A DNA stretch of 35,381 bases from Actinomycetota bacterium (GTDB lineage Bacteria; Actinomycetota; Actinomycetes; S36-B12; GCA-2699445), in the NCBI GenBank assembly GCA_029978705.1, contig JAPOIY010000027.1, positions 1 through 35,381 on the forward strand, given 5' to 3'. Position 1 is the first letter of the stretch, and every line of letters begins with the position of its first letter. The notes beneath the pieces were generated by a model. The model was given only the letters and a program-made list of their open reading frames with translations, was not told the DNA's origin and did no database searches. The position numbers and the translations under genes are program-made. Positions 1 to 8,016 of the stretch are shown here, in pieces.

Positions 1-1172
1 GCCCGGGCCAGGACCACGTCTACGACCTGGCGGCCCGGCTGGGACTGCCGACGACGCCGTCGAACGTCACCGGCGACAAGTTGCTGCACTTCGACGGGCG
101 GCCCACGCGCTACCGGGGCCGGGTCCCGCGGCTCCCCCCGCTGGCGCTGGCCGACGTCGCCCAGGCCCAGTGGCGCTTCGACCGGCTCGCGGCCACGGTG
201 GACCTGCGGCACCCGTGGCGCACGCCGAACGCCGAGACCCTCGACGGACAGACCTTCGAGACGTGGATCCGCCGCACCGTGCGCACTCGCGGCGGCCGGG
301 AGTTCTTCCGGGTGGCCGCCCAGGGAGTGTTCGCCACCGAGGCGGCGAACCTGTCCCTGCTGCACGTGCTCTTCTACTCGCGCTCCGGCACCGACTTCGA
401 GACCCTGCTGACCACCGCCGGCGGGGCCCAGCAGGACCGGCTCGTCGGCGGCACCCAACAGCTGGCGCGGGGCCTGCACCGGATCCTGGGGGACCGCGTC
501 CGGCTGGGTCACGCCGTCACCCGTCTGCACCAGGATGAGCACGGGGTGTCGGTGACGGCGGGGGCCGACACTGTCACCGCCGCGTACGCCATCGTGGCGG
601 TCCCCCCCGCCCTCGCGGCCGGCATCGAGTTCCATCCCGCGCTGCCCCCCGACCGCGCCCAGTTGCAGCAGCGTATGCCGCACGGCTCCGTCATCAAGTT
701 CCACGCGGCCTACGAGCGCCCGTTCTGGCGCGACGACGGACTGTGCGGCGAGGTGGCGGGGGACCGGGGCCTGGTCAAGGTGATCTTCGACAACTCGCCG
801 CCGGAGGGCACGCCGGGCATCCTGGTCGGGTTCTTCGAGGGGATGGACGCCGTCGCGGCCGGCCGGTACCCGCAGGAGGTCCGCCGGGAGGTGGTGCGCC
901 GCGAACTGGTCCGGTATCTCGGGCCGGAGGCGGGCGCCCTGATCGCGTACACCGACACCGACTGGAGCGCCGAGCCGTACACGCGCGGATGTTACGGCGC
1001 CCACCTGCCCCCCGGCGCCTGGACCCAGTTCGGTACCGCCCTGCGCCCACCGGTGGGCCGGGTGCACTGGGCGGGCACGGAGACCGCCGAGCGGTGGGCC
1101 GGGTACATGGACGGCGCCCTCTCGTCGGGGATCCGGGCAGCCGACGAAGTGCTGGTCGGCATCCCCCGGTGA
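1..1172 (+). CDS. Flavin monoamine oxidase, 5'-truncated by window edge
   Basis: The frame is open from base 3 without a start, so the N-terminus with the FAD-binding Rossmann glycines lies outside the window; about 389 residues are visible. The C-terminus closely follows monoamine oxidases: a GCY motif (TGT codon at 990-992), then PPG, TQFG, LRPPVGR, AGTETAERWAGYMDGA and GIRAADEVL. In MAO A/B the cysteine of GCY carries the covalent 8-alpha-thioether bond to FAD, so covalent FAD is inferred here. The enzyme should oxidatively deaminate a primary amine or polyamine to an aldehyde, ammonia and hydrogen peroxide. The substrate cannot be read from the sequence; putrescine or an aromatic amine are the usual bacterial ones. 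The visible part has no membrane anchor. The stop is 55 bp before the next start; no terminator hairpin is obvious. Confidence 0.9.
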   Translation, partial: PGQDHVYDLAARLGLPTTPSNVTGDKLLHFDGRPTRYRGRVPRLPPLALADVAQAQWRFDRLAATVDLRHPWRTPNAETLDGQTFETWIRRTVRTRGGREFFRVAAQGVFATEAANLSLLHVLFYSRSGTDFETLLTTAGGAQQDRLVGGTQQLARGLHRILGDRVRLGHAVTRLHQDEHGVSVTAGADTVTAAYAIVAVPPALAAGIEFHPALPPDRAQLQQRMPHGSVIKFHAAYERPFWRDDGLCGEVAGDRGLVKVIFDNSPPEGTPGILVGFFEGMDAVAAGRYPQEVRREVVRRELVRYLGPEAGALIAYTDTDWSAEPYTRGCYGAHLPPGAWTQFGTALRPPVGRVHWAGTETAERWAGYMDGALSSGIRAADEVLVGIPR

Positions 1173-1227
1173 GACTGTGATCGGGAAAACGCTGTCGTTC
1201 GGGGGCGATTCAGCCGATAGTAGGGAC

Positions 1228-2448
1228 ATGCACCTGCTCCGCCCCGCCCTCGGCTGCGCCCTGGGCGTCGCTCTGGTCGCGGCGGGCAGCCTGCCGGCGC
1301 GGGCAGCCGGGGACGACGTGAGTGTCTCCGAGGCGGCGCAACGCCTGACCGCCATCCGCGCGGAGCGCAAGGCGGCCGAGGCGCGAATCGCGGCAGCGCA
1401 GGCGCAGGCGCAGGAGGCCACGACCGCCCTCCAGGTGGCCGATGAGCACGTGACCGCCGCCCAGGCGGTGGACCGCGTCACCGGCAGACGCGCTGACGAG
1501 GCGGCAGCCGTCGCCACCAAGGCGACCGGTGTCGAGACCCGGGCCGTCGGTGACGCCCGCGAGGCGGAGAAGGCCCTCAGCCGGGCCGCCCGCAACGCCT
1601 ACATCAACGCCATGTCCAATTCCGACCTGGAACTGTTCGCCGGGTTCGCGGCCGACGGCCCCGAGGCCCTCGTAAACATCGCGCGGCGGGACATGGCCTT
1701 CGACAACATCGGCGACGCCTCCCTGGTGACCGCCCAGCGGACGGTGCGGGTGGCGTCGGAGGCGAAGGCCGCTGCCGCCGAGGCCCGCTCCGGGTACGAC
1801 GACGCCCAGGCGGAGCATGCCGCGGCCCGCGCCGACCTGCAGGACGCCCGCGCCGAGTCCGCGGCCGCCACCGCCGACCTGCGCCGGGCCGATCAGGCCG
1901 AGAAGAGCGCGGCCGGCGACGTGCGGGCCACCGACGCCCGCTACGAGCGGGCCCAGGACGTGTACAAGTCCGCACTGAAGGAGTCCCTGGCCGGCGCCCC
2001 GCCGATCTCCAGCGGCCCGGCCGCGGAGATCGTGTGGGCGACCCTCAAGAAGGAAGGGTTCTCGGAGGAGTCGATCGCCGGCATCCTCGGGAACCTGCAG
2101 CAGGAGTCCGGCATCGACCCCACCGTCGTGCAGAGCAACGGCGTCGGCCACGGTCTGGCGCAGTGGTCCGCCGGCGGCCGGTGGGACAACGGGTCGGCGA
2201 GCCTCATCTCCTTCGCCTCCGCCAACGCACTGGACCCGTGGGACGCCCGCACCCAGGTGCGGTTCATGATCTACGAGATGGAGAGCAGCCTGGGCGGCTT
2301 CGACATCGACATGTTCAAGGACATGACCGACGTGCTCGACGCCACCGTCTACTTCCACGACGTCTACGAAGGATCCGCCGACAGCGCCGACTTCGTGCGC
2401 GCCGTGCGGGGCAGTTACGCCCTGCAGTGGTACGCCCGGCTCAGCTGA
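1228..2448 (+). CDS. Secreted coiled-coil protein with phage-tail-lysozyme-like domain
   Basis: I choose the ATG at 1228 (406 aa) over an in-frame GTG at 1177. From 1228 the protein begins with a clean Sec signal peptide (basic start, Ala/Leu/Val core, ending near PARAAG at residue 27), and a GATAGT box lies 6 nt upstream. Residues about 33-255 are Ala/Glu/Arg/Asp-rich heptads, a long coiled coil. Residues about 265-406 resemble phage tail lysozyme-like domains: ILGNLQQESGIDP with a candidate catalytic Glu293, then GHGLAQWS, and a late YFHDVYEGSAD segment. The inferred role is an exported peptidoglycan hydrolase or wall-binding protein, its coiled coil perhaps a stalk or autoinhibitor as in PcsB/RipC-type proteins. 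The domain assignment comes from motif recall and is moderately secure; enzymatic activity is not shown. Confidence 0.75.
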   Translation: MHLLRPALGCALGVALVAAGSLPARAAGDDVSVSEAAQRLTAIRAERKAAEARIAAAQAQAQEATTALQVADEHVTAAQAVDRVTGRRADEAAAVATKATGVETRAVGDAREAEKALSRAARNAYINAMSNSDLELFAGFAADGPEALVNIARRDMAFDNIGDASLVTAQRTVRVASEAKAAAAEARSGYDDAQAEHAAARADLQDARAESAAATADLRRADQAEKSAAGDVRATDARYERAQDVYKSALKESLAGAPPISSGPAAEIVWATLKKEGFSEESIAGILGNLQQESGIDPTVVQSNGVGHGLAQWSAGGRWDNGSASLISFASANALDPWDARTQVRFMIYEMESSLGGFDIDMFKDMTDVLDATVYFHDVYEGSADSADFVRAVRGSYALQWYARLS

Positions 2449-2502
2449 TCCCCCTGGCGACCCGACCTCCCCCCGGCTAGGTTCAGCGCAAGGAGGGTTC
2501 CC

Positions 2503-2763
2503 ATGAGCGTGACCGAAAGACTGGACGAGAGCCACCTGGAGGTGGAGTCGTTCCGCAGCGAGCTGGCCCAGGTCCAACAGGCCCTGGAGCGCGCCGACAC
2601 CTACCTGGAGAAGACCGACGAGGCGCTGGTGGGAGCCGCTCAGGTGGCGACCGAGACCCGGCGGCTGGCACCCGCCATCGGGCTGGCCATCGCGGCCACG
2701 GCCGCAGTCGTGATCACGGTCGCGATCCTGCGCCGTCGCCGGCGCCGCAATTACGACGACTGA
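2503..2763 (+). CDS. Small single-pass membrane protein, unknown function
   Basis: The ATG at 2503 is preceded by a strong ribosome binding site (AAGGAGGG, 2490-2497). The 86-aa product has an acidic amphipathic N-terminal half (residues 1-50, probably helical or coiled coil), one hydrophobic segment at about 57-76 (IGLAIAATAAVVITVAIL) and a terminal basic patch of six arginines followed by NYDD. There is no signal peptide; the topology is N-out/C-in by the positive-inside rule or tail-anchored. I do not recognise the family. Its last 13 bp overlap the end of the convergent hydrolase gene. Confidence 0.65.
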   Translation: MSVTERLDESHLEVESFRSELAQVQQALERADTYLEKTDEALVGAAQVATETRRLAPAIGLAIAATAAVVITVAILRRRRRRNYDD

Positions 2764-3752
2764 CCGGGCGGGCAGCCACTGTCGAGGCGGGCGTCGGGGG
2801 GCAGGTCTCCCGCCAGGAACGACTCGACCGCACCGGCGGCCACCGCACTCTGGAACAGCACCGAGTGCCCGGCGCCGCGCACCACGGCCAGTTGCGCGCC
2901 GGGGATGAGGCCCACGAGTTGCCGACTGTTCGGCGGCGGCGTGATGACGTCCTCACGTCCGACGAGGACCAACGTGTCGGCCGCCACCGCTGCCAGTTGC
3001 CGGGCGTTGCCGTCCGACCTCAGCCACGGGTCCTCGGCGGCGACCATCGCGTCATACGTCCGGCTGGGTACCCGGTCGGGGGGGAAACGGCCGGATCGCA
3101 CGGCCGCGGCCTGCCGGCGCAGGAAGCCCCGGCCGGCCGTCTGGGCGCACCGGTTGCGGGGATAGTTGGTGCGCAGGTAGGTGCCCAGCCCCGCATTCGG
3201 GTCACTGTCGGCGCGCTGCACCCAGCGCGGTCCCAACGTCGTGCGCGACCCACCGGGGTTGCCGCCCACCAGCACGAGCCGCCCCACCCGTTCCGGGGTG
3301 CGCACCGCCATCCGCTGCGCCACGAAGGTGCCCATCGACCATCCCAGGATGTCCGCCTGCGGCACCCCGATCCGCGCCATCCACTCCGCGACGACGTCGG
3401 CCAACCGGTTGAAGGTGAGGCGTCCCCGCACGCGGGTGGACCCTCCCAGACCCGGGTAGTCCATGACGATGACCCGGCGGTTCCCCGCCAGCGCGCCCAG
3501 CAGGGCCGGGTCCCACTCGGCCATCGGCGAGCCGGTTCCGTTGAGCAGGACGAGGGGCGACCCGGTACCGATCTGGGCCCACGCGACGCGGCCGCCGGCG
3601 ACCGGGGCTGACTGCACCTCCAAGCGGACCTCCGCCGCGGCGATCGGAGTGGCTCCCGCCGCCGGAGGAGAGGGGTCGACCGCGCAGGCCGACAGCAGGG
3701 CTGTCAGGAGAACGGCGGTACGGCCGACCCGCCAGTGATGCAGCACATCCAC
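2751..3752 (-). CDS. Alpha/beta hydrolase, putative lipoprotein
   Basis: 333 aa. The ATG at 3752 has GGAGG a few bases upstream. The N-terminus is a lipoprotein signal: basic start, VLLTALLSAC with the lipidation Cys at residue 23, so the enzyme should sit on the outer face of the membrane. The alpha/beta-hydrolase triad is readable: nucleophile Ser139 in GWSMG, acid Asp268 in LVGREDVITPP, and His296 in GAGHSVLF. The LLNGTGSPMAEWD segment (about 69-81) supplies the oxyanion-hole region and MDYPGLGGST (97-106) is typical of the family. Substrates could be an ester, lactone or epoxide; nothing distinguishes these. Its taa stop overlaps the end of the small membrane protein gene by 13 bp, tail to tail. 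Confidence 0.85.
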   Translation of the reverse strand: MDVLHHWRVGRTAVLLTALLSACAVDPSPPAAGATPIAAAEVRLEVQSAPVAGGRVAWAQIGTGSPLVLLNGTGSPMAEWDPALLGALAGNRRVIVMDYPGLGGSTRVRGRLTFNRLADVVAEWMARIGVPQADILGWSMGTFVAQRMAVRTPERVGRLVLVGGNPGGSRTTLGPRWVQRADSDPNAGLGTYLRTNYPRNRCAQTAGRGFLRRQAAAVRSGRFPPDRVPSRTYDAMVAAEDPWLRSDGNARQLAAVAADTLVLVGREDVITPPPNSRQLVGLIPGAQLAVVRGAGHSVLFQSAVAAGAVESFLAGDLPPDARLDSGCPPGQSS

Positions 3753-3867
3753 CTCCGTCGGTTCCCGGTAAACCCCACGTTCGGGGTGGCCACGAAGAGG
3801 TCACGCCCCGGCGGGTGAGGCTTGCATGTCGAGGTTTGCCCCCCACACTGTACGGGGAGGAAGTCCT

Positions 3868-5316
3868 GTGATCCGAGTGTTGCCGACCAGCGCAGCCGTG
3901 GCTGCGCTGCTCACGGCTGCTCTCACTCCCGCCGCGGGAGCCGCGGACACCGAGATCGCCCCCACCGACACCGGCCGCTACGTCGTGTCGACGCCGCCGG
4001 CCGCCGACCCGGCCGCCCTCGTCGGCGACGTCGCCCCGGACGCCGACGTCGCCGCCGTCTCGGGGCCGGCCTACACCGGCGCAGTGGTGGACCTCGCGCC
4101 GCAGCAAGCCCAGGAACTCGACCGACTCCCCGGGGTGTCCGTCGAGCCGGAGCAGACGTTCACCACGGCGGGCGCTGCCCGCACGCCGGGCCGTAGCCGC
4201 AAGGCCCGCGCCGCCGGTGAGGCCGCGACGTGGGGCCTGGACCGCACCGATCAGCGGGACCTGCCCCTGGACGGCCGCTACACCCCGACGTCGGCCGGCG
4301 CCGGGGTGCACGTGTACGTCGTCGACAGCGGCGTGATCCCCGATCACCCCGAGTTCAGCGGGCGCCTGGCCCGCGGCGCCTACAGCACCGGCAACAGTGT
4401 GCGTGACTGCTTCGGCCACGGCACCCACGTCACGGGCATCATCGGGTCCAACCGCTACGGGATGGCCCCCGGCGTCACGCTGCATCCGGTGAAGGTGCTG
4501 GGCTGCGACGGCGGCGGCACGACCTCGGCCATCCTGGCCGGCCTCAACTGGGTGGCCCGCAACGCCCCCCGCCGGGCCATCGTCAACCTCAGCCTGCGCG
4601 GCAACTTCAGCCCAGCTCTGAACCGCGCCACCCGCCAGCTCGTGGCCGGCGGCCGCGTGGTGGTGACCGCCGCCGGCAACGACGGCAACGACGCCTGCCG
4701 CTACTCACCGGCGAGCGAACCCTCCGTGATCACGGTCGGCGCGACGGACGCGGCGGACCGTGAGGCGGCGTTCTCCAACTTCGGCTCCTGTCTGGACCTC
4801 TACGCCCCCGGCGTCGGGATCCGCTCCACCTCCGCCACCGGCCCGGGCGGCCGGGTGGACAGTGGCACGTCCATGGCCGCCCCCCACGTCTCCGGCGCGG
4901 CCGCCGTGCTGTGGGCCTCCCAGCCACAGTTGACCGGCGCCCAGGTGCGCGATGCCCTGGTCCAGGACGCCACCCACGGCGCCGTGCACTTCAGCGCGGG
5001 CCGGGGGCAGTCCCCCAACGCGCTGCTGCACTCCGAACCGGCGCAGAACCCCGGCGCTCCGGAGGCGGTGTCGGCGCGTCCACTGGACGCGAGCGCCCGC
5101 GTCCAGTGGCGGCCGGCCGCCAGCAACACGACCACGACGACGTACACGGTGACCGCGTCCCCGGGCGGTCAGCAGTGCCAGGCAGTCAACCGGTCCACCT
5201 GCTTGGTGGCCGGGCTGACGAACGGAACCCGCTACCGGTTCACGGTCCGCGCCGGCAACATCGCCGGGCGCGGACCCACCTCACCCGCCAGCGGCGCGGT
5301 GACCCCGACGGGCTGA
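3868..5316 (+). CDS. Secreted subtilisin-like serine protease (S8) with C-terminal FnIII domain
   Basis: I take the GTG at 3868 (482 aa), because GGGGAGGA at 3855-3862 is correctly spaced and a signal peptide (IRVLPTSAAVAALLTAALTPAAGA) follows at once; an upstream ATG at 3826 has no good ribosome site. An inhibitor-I9-like propeptide (about 35-105) precedes the catalytic domain. The triad is intact: Asp153 in VVDSGV, His184 in GHGTHVTGI, Ser335 in SGTSMAAPHVSGAAAVLWAS; the oxyanion Asn lies in TAAGNDGND. This is the thermitase/aqualysin-type S8A layout. Residues about 395-480 form a fibronectin type III domain (PGAPEAVSARPLD ... NGTRYRFTVRAGNIAGRGP), often used for polymer binding or as a spacer. 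The product is expected to be an exported, self-processed extracellular protease. Confidence 0.93.
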   Translation: MIRVLPTSAAVAALLTAALTPAAGAADTEIAPTDTGRYVVSTPPAADPAALVGDVAPDADVAAVSGPAYTGAVVDLAPQQAQELDRLPGVSVEPEQTFTTAGAARTPGRSRKARAAGEAATWGLDRTDQRDLPLDGRYTPTSAGAGVHVYVVDSGVIPDHPEFSGRLARGAYSTGNSVRDCFGHGTHVTGIIGSNRYGMAPGVTLHPVKVLGCDGGGTTSAILAGLNWVARNAPRRAIVNLSLRGNFSPALNRATRQLVAGGRVVVTAAGNDGNDACRYSPASEPSVITVGATDAADREAAFSNFGSCLDLYAPGVGIRSTSATGPGGRVDSGTSMAAPHVSGAAAVLWASQPQLTGAQVRDALVQDATHGAVHFSAGRGQSPNALLHSEPAQNPGAPEAVSARPLDASARVQWRPAASNTTTTTYTVTASPGGQQCQAVNRSTCLVAGLTNGTRYRFTVRAGNIAGRGPTSPASGAVTPTG

Positions 5317-5322
5317 CCCGTC
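5307..5322. terminator. Short hairpin between converging genes
   Basis: GACGGG (5307-5312), loop CTGA, CCCGTC (5317-5322) is a perfect 6-bp GC-rich stem. The loop holds the protease stop codon, and the far arm touches the stop of the convergent gene at 5321. It could act as a bidirectional terminator. There is no T tract on either side, so this is tentative. Confidence 0.35.
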
Positions 5323-5839
5323 AGCGGCCGGGCTGCAACGGCCCCCACGTGAGCCGGAACGGCATCTCGCCGCGGCAGTCGGATGTCCAGCGCGTGCCGT
5401 CCGGGTCCGTCTCGGAGTACGAGGCGGTGACCAAGACGGACGCCAGCGTGGTGCGGTGGGCCCGGAAGGTGTAGCCGATCTCCACTTCGGCGTTGTCCAG
5501 GAGGCTGCCGTCGGTCTCCTCGGTCCAGGAGAAGCGACCGTTGCCGTTACGGGGGATGCGGAACCGGCGCGAGTCGTCGCTGGTTGTCGGTCCGAACGCG
5601 ACCTGGGATGAGGTCCCGTCGCTGTGCTGGCACTCCACCGTGAGCATGACCTGCGGGTCGATGATCGTGCGGTGCCGCACCTTGAAGAGCATGCCCTCGG
5701 TCCCGAACAGGTCGCCGTAGCGGCCGTTGGGAGCGGGGACCTGCCGCTGGGCCGGCTCTGCGGCTGCGGGGAGGGCGACGAGGCTGAGGCCGGTGACGGC
5801 TGCCATTCCGACGAGGATGCTGGTGCGTGCTACAGACAT
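5321..5839 (-). CDS. Small secreted protein, unknown function
   Basis: 172 aa with a clear signal peptide (SVARTSILVGMAAVTGLSLVALPAAAEP, cleavage after about residue 27). The mature part is predicted to be mostly beta strand, with alternating hydrophobic and polar residues, for example VMLTVECQ, RFRIPRNG and AEVEIGYTFRAH, and has two cysteines (in VECQHSD and TSDCRGE) that could form a disulfide. I recognise no family or catalytic motif. The start at 5839 has no Shine-Dalgarno but sits 6 nt behind TACTCT, which suits a leaderless transcript. It ends 4 bp from the convergent protease gene. Confidence 0.65.
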   Translation of the reverse strand: MSVARTSILVGMAAVTGLSLVALPAAAEPAQRQVPAPNGRYGDLFGTEGMLFKVRHRTIIDPQVMLTVECQHSDGTSSQVAFGPTTSDDSRRFRIPRNGNGRFSWTEETDGSLLDNAEVEIGYTFRAHRTTLASVLVTASYSETDPDGTRWTSDCRGEMPFRLTWGPLQPGR

Positions 5840-5845
5840 GCACCG

Positions 5846-5851
5846 AGAGTA
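5846..5851 (-). promoter_or_regulatory. Putative -10 box of leaderless transcript
   Basis: TACTCT on the minus strand (TANNNT), 6 nt before the ATG at 5839. A GTGACC element lies 17 nt further upstream and matches four of six bases of a TTGACA -35. Transcription would start at or next to the ATG. Confidence 0.45.
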
Positions 5852-5887
5852 ACTCAGGCAGCGCTTGCGGTCACGGTCCGTTTTCCG

Positions 5888-7384
5888 TCAGTGCACGGGG
5901 TCCATCAGGCGGTTGACGACCTTGGCGAACACCAGCAGGACCACGCCGATGGCCATCGGGATCGCCGCGCTGAGCAGGAAGGTGTTGACGGGGTTGTCGG
6001 CGGTGAACTTGCCGATCTGGCCGCCGATGCTGGTGCCGACCGAGGTCGCCACGAACCACAGGGCCAGCATCTGCCCGCTGGCCCCGGCGGGGGCGAGTTT
6101 GCTGGTGGCCGACAGTCCCGTCGGGGACAGCAGCAGTTCCGCCCACGTCTGCAGCAGATAGGTGCCGAGGATCCAGAACAGCACCGCCTGGGTCCCATTG
6201 TTCTGGAACCCCGTCATCGGGATCACCAGGATCAGCACCGAGATACCCACGCCGATCAGGGCGATGCCGAACTTGATGGACGTGCGGGGCGCCCGGTCGG
6301 CGAGCTTGGTCCAGAGGGCCGCGAAGATGGGGGCGAAGATGATGATGAACAGCGGGTTGGCCGACTGCAGCCATGCCACCGGCATCTCCCACGACCCCAC
6401 CGACATGTTGGTGACGTCCTCGGCGAACAGGGTGAGGGTGGACCCCGACTGCTCGAAGACCATCCAGAAGGACGCCGCCCCGATGAACAGCCACAGGAAC
6501 GCGCGCACGTGGCGCCGCTCCGGCGGCGTGTAGTCCTGGCGGCGGAAGAGCTGGAAGAAGTACACGAACGGGACGATGAGGATGAAGATCGTGATCGCCG
6601 TGGCCACGCGGTCGAAGAGGCTGGCGTCGCCGAGGAGGTCGAGGATCCAGGCGATGAGCCCGATGAACACGACGACGCCGAGCAGGAGGAGCAGGAACCG
6701 GTTGCGTTCGGCGGGGGTCGCGGGCAGGGGGGCGGTCTGACCGACTCCGTGCAGCCTCTTCCACCCGAGCACGTACTGGATGACCGCCAGGGTCATCCCG
6801 ATGCCGGCGATCGCGAAGCCCCAGTGGAAGCCGCGCTGCTGGGCGGCCCAGCCCGTGACCAGCGGTGCGGCGAAGCTGCCGAGGTTGATCCCCATGTAGA
6901 AGATCGAGAAACCCGCGTCGCGGCGGGTGTCGGTCTCGCCGTACAGATCCCCCACCATCGCCGAGATGTTCGGCTTCAGCAGGCCGGTGCCGAGCGCGAT
7001 GAGCAGCAGCCCGACCCAGAAGGAGGCTCCGAGCGGCGCGGCCATGCAGTAGTGGCCAAGGGCGATGACGATGCCGCCGTACAGGACCGTGCGCCGCGCC
7101 CCGAGGAGGCGGTCGGCCACCCACCCCCCGGCGATCGGGGTGAGGTACACCAGGCCCGAGTACGCGCCGTAGATCGCGATGGCGGAACCCTTGTCGAGTT
7201 CCAGCCCGGGCCCGTAGCCGGTGTCGGATACCAGAGGGGCGGTGAGGTACAGGACGAGGAGCGCCCGCATCCCGTAGTAGGAGAACCGCTCCCACATCTC
7301 GGTGAAGAAGAGAGTGGACAGCGCACGGGGCTGACCGAAGAAACCCCGGTCTCGGAACTCGCCCGTGGCCTGCGCCGTTGCCAT
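5888..7384 (-). CDS. Proton-coupled oligopeptide transporter (POT/PTR2 family)
   Basis: 498 aa, with about 12-14 hydrophobic segments. The family hallmark ExxERFxYYG is exact at residues 29-38 (EMWERFSYYG), the site linked to proton coupling in POT carriers. The FYMGINLGSFAAPLVTGW stretch is the second classical PTR2 signature, and further helices follow to the C-terminus (TADNPVNTFLLSAAIPMAIGVVLLVF). The protein should import di- and tripeptides with protons across the cytoplasmic membrane, which fits a neighbourhood of secreted proteases. The ATG at 7384 has no ribosome site but TAGGGT lies 6 nt upstream, so it is probably leaderless. Confidence 0.93.
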   Translation of the reverse strand: MATAQATGEFRDRGFFGQPRALSTLFFTEMWERFSYYGMRALLVLYLTAPLVSDTGYGPGLELDKGSAIAIYGAYSGLVYLTPIAGGWVADRLLGARRTVLYGGIVIALGHYCMAAPLGASFWVGLLLIALGTGLLKPNISAMVGDLYGETDTRRDAGFSIFYMGINLGSFAAPLVTGWAAQQRGFHWGFAIAGIGMTLAVIQYVLGWKRLHGVGQTAPLPATPAERNRFLLLLLGVVVFIGLIAWILDLLGDASLFDRVATAITIFILIVPFVYFFQLFRRQDYTPPERRHVRAFLWLFIGAASFWMVFEQSGSTLTLFAEDVTNMSVGSWEMPVAWLQSANPLFIIIFAPIFAALWTKLADRAPRTSIKFGIALIGVGISVLILVIPMTGFQNNGTQAVLFWILGTYLLQTWAELLLSPTGLSATSKLAPAGASGQMLALWFVATSVGTSIGGQIGKFTADNPVNTFLLSAAIPMAIGVVLLVFAKVVNRLMDPVH

Positions 7385-7390
7385 GCCCCG

Positions 7391-7396
7391 ACCCTA
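7391..7396 (-). promoter_or_regulatory. Putative -10 box of leaderless transcript (peptide transporter)
   Basis: TAGGGT on the minus strand, 6 nt ahead of the ATG at 7384, in the TANNNT-N6-ATG arrangement. A GACA-containing element lies roughly 17 nt upstream. No Shine-Dalgarno is visible between the box and the start. Confidence 0.45.
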
Positions 7397-7429
7397 GTCG
7401 CAGCCCCCCGCAATGTCCTGCAAGCGGAG

Positions 7430-7460
7430 GTCGGCCCCGGGACCGAGTCCCGGGGCCGAC
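7430..7460 (-). terminator. Strong hairpin terminator behind the secreted peptidase-like gene
   Basis: A perfect 14-bp stem, GTCGGCCCCGGGAC at 7430-7443 and its complement at 7447-7460, with a 3-nt loop (CGA). It begins 4 bp after the stop codon of the minus-strand gene ending at 7465. There is no U tract, as is common for terminators of high-GC actinobacteria. It also insulates the downstream peptide transporter gene. Confidence 0.75.
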
Positions 7461-7464
7461 GAGG

Positions 7465-7995
7465 TCACTTGAAAGCGACGTGCACGTGGTCGAAGTGGCG
7501 CGTGGTGCAGCTGCCGCCGGCCATGCCGTGGCGCCAGTGCCGCCACTTCGTGGGCCCCCGGTCGGACGACCAGTAGGAGTTCTTCCAGATGAGGTAGCGC
7601 ACGTGATGCTGCTTGGCGTTCTTCATGAAGTAGCGGGCCACCACGTTGCCGGTGGTGCGTCCCGCGCGGCAGGAGCCCTTCATGTTGACCATCACGTCAA
7701 GGGCCTTGCTCGCCGTGGGCATGTGCCCGGAATAGGAACTGATCAGCTTCACGCCCTTCACGCGGGAGGACACGCAGCGGCCTCCCAGGACGGCGTCGAC
7801 GTCGAAGTCGAAGCGGTGCTCGTTGAACTTCCCGGACTTCCGGCAGCCGGCGAAGAAGGGTTTCTGCGCCTTGGCCATCACAGCGCGCGGCCGGGCGTCG
7901 GGTGCCGCGGTAGCCGCGGTCGTGGGCAGTACGAACAGGCCGGCGATTACGGCTCCGACGGCCACCAGGATCGTCGTCATCAGGCGACGGGACAC
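7465..7995 (-). CDS. Secreted ARB_07466-like domain protein, putative zinc peptidase
   Basis: I choose the GTG at 7995 (176 aa), because GGAGGTGGAGAA lies just upstream and a signal sequence (SRRLMTTILVAVGAVIAGLFVLPTTAATAAP) follows; the frame is open to a GTG at 8085, but that region is Arg/Ser/Thr-rich and lacks a ribosome site. The mature domain carries GVKLISSYSGHMPTASKALD and a terminal HFDHVHVAFK. This matches the C-terminal domain called ARB_07466-like, whose His/Asp and DHVHV residues recall zinc ligands of LAS/VanY D,D-peptidases. Four cysteines (CRKSG, GRCVS, GSCRA, GSCTT) may form two disulfides. A wall-directed peptidase is a reasonable inference, but activity in this family is not established to my knowledge. 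Confidence 0.72.
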   Translation of the reverse strand: MSRRLMTTILVAVGAVIAGLFVLPTTAATAAPDARPRAVMAKAQKPFFAGCRKSGKFNEHRFDFDVDAVLGGRCVSSRVKGVKLISSYSGHMPTASKALDVMVNMKGSCRAGRTTGNVVARYFMKNAKQHHVRYLIWKNSYWSSDRGPTKWRHWRHGMAGGSCTTRHFDHVHVAFK

Positions 7996-8016
7996 GGTTC
8001 TCCACCTCCGAACGGT

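Noticed and set aside
3826-3867. Upstream ATG of the S8 protease frame
   Set aside because: It lacks a ribosome site, and the extra 14 residues would precede the signal peptide; the GTG at 3868 has GGGGAGGA in place.
5624-7576. 650-codon open frame on the plus strand
   Set aside because: It lies opposite the POT transporter, its translation is Asp/Glu/His/Gly/Arg-rich with no hydrophobic core or motif, and the minus frame has exact family signatures. It is a high-GC antisense artefact.
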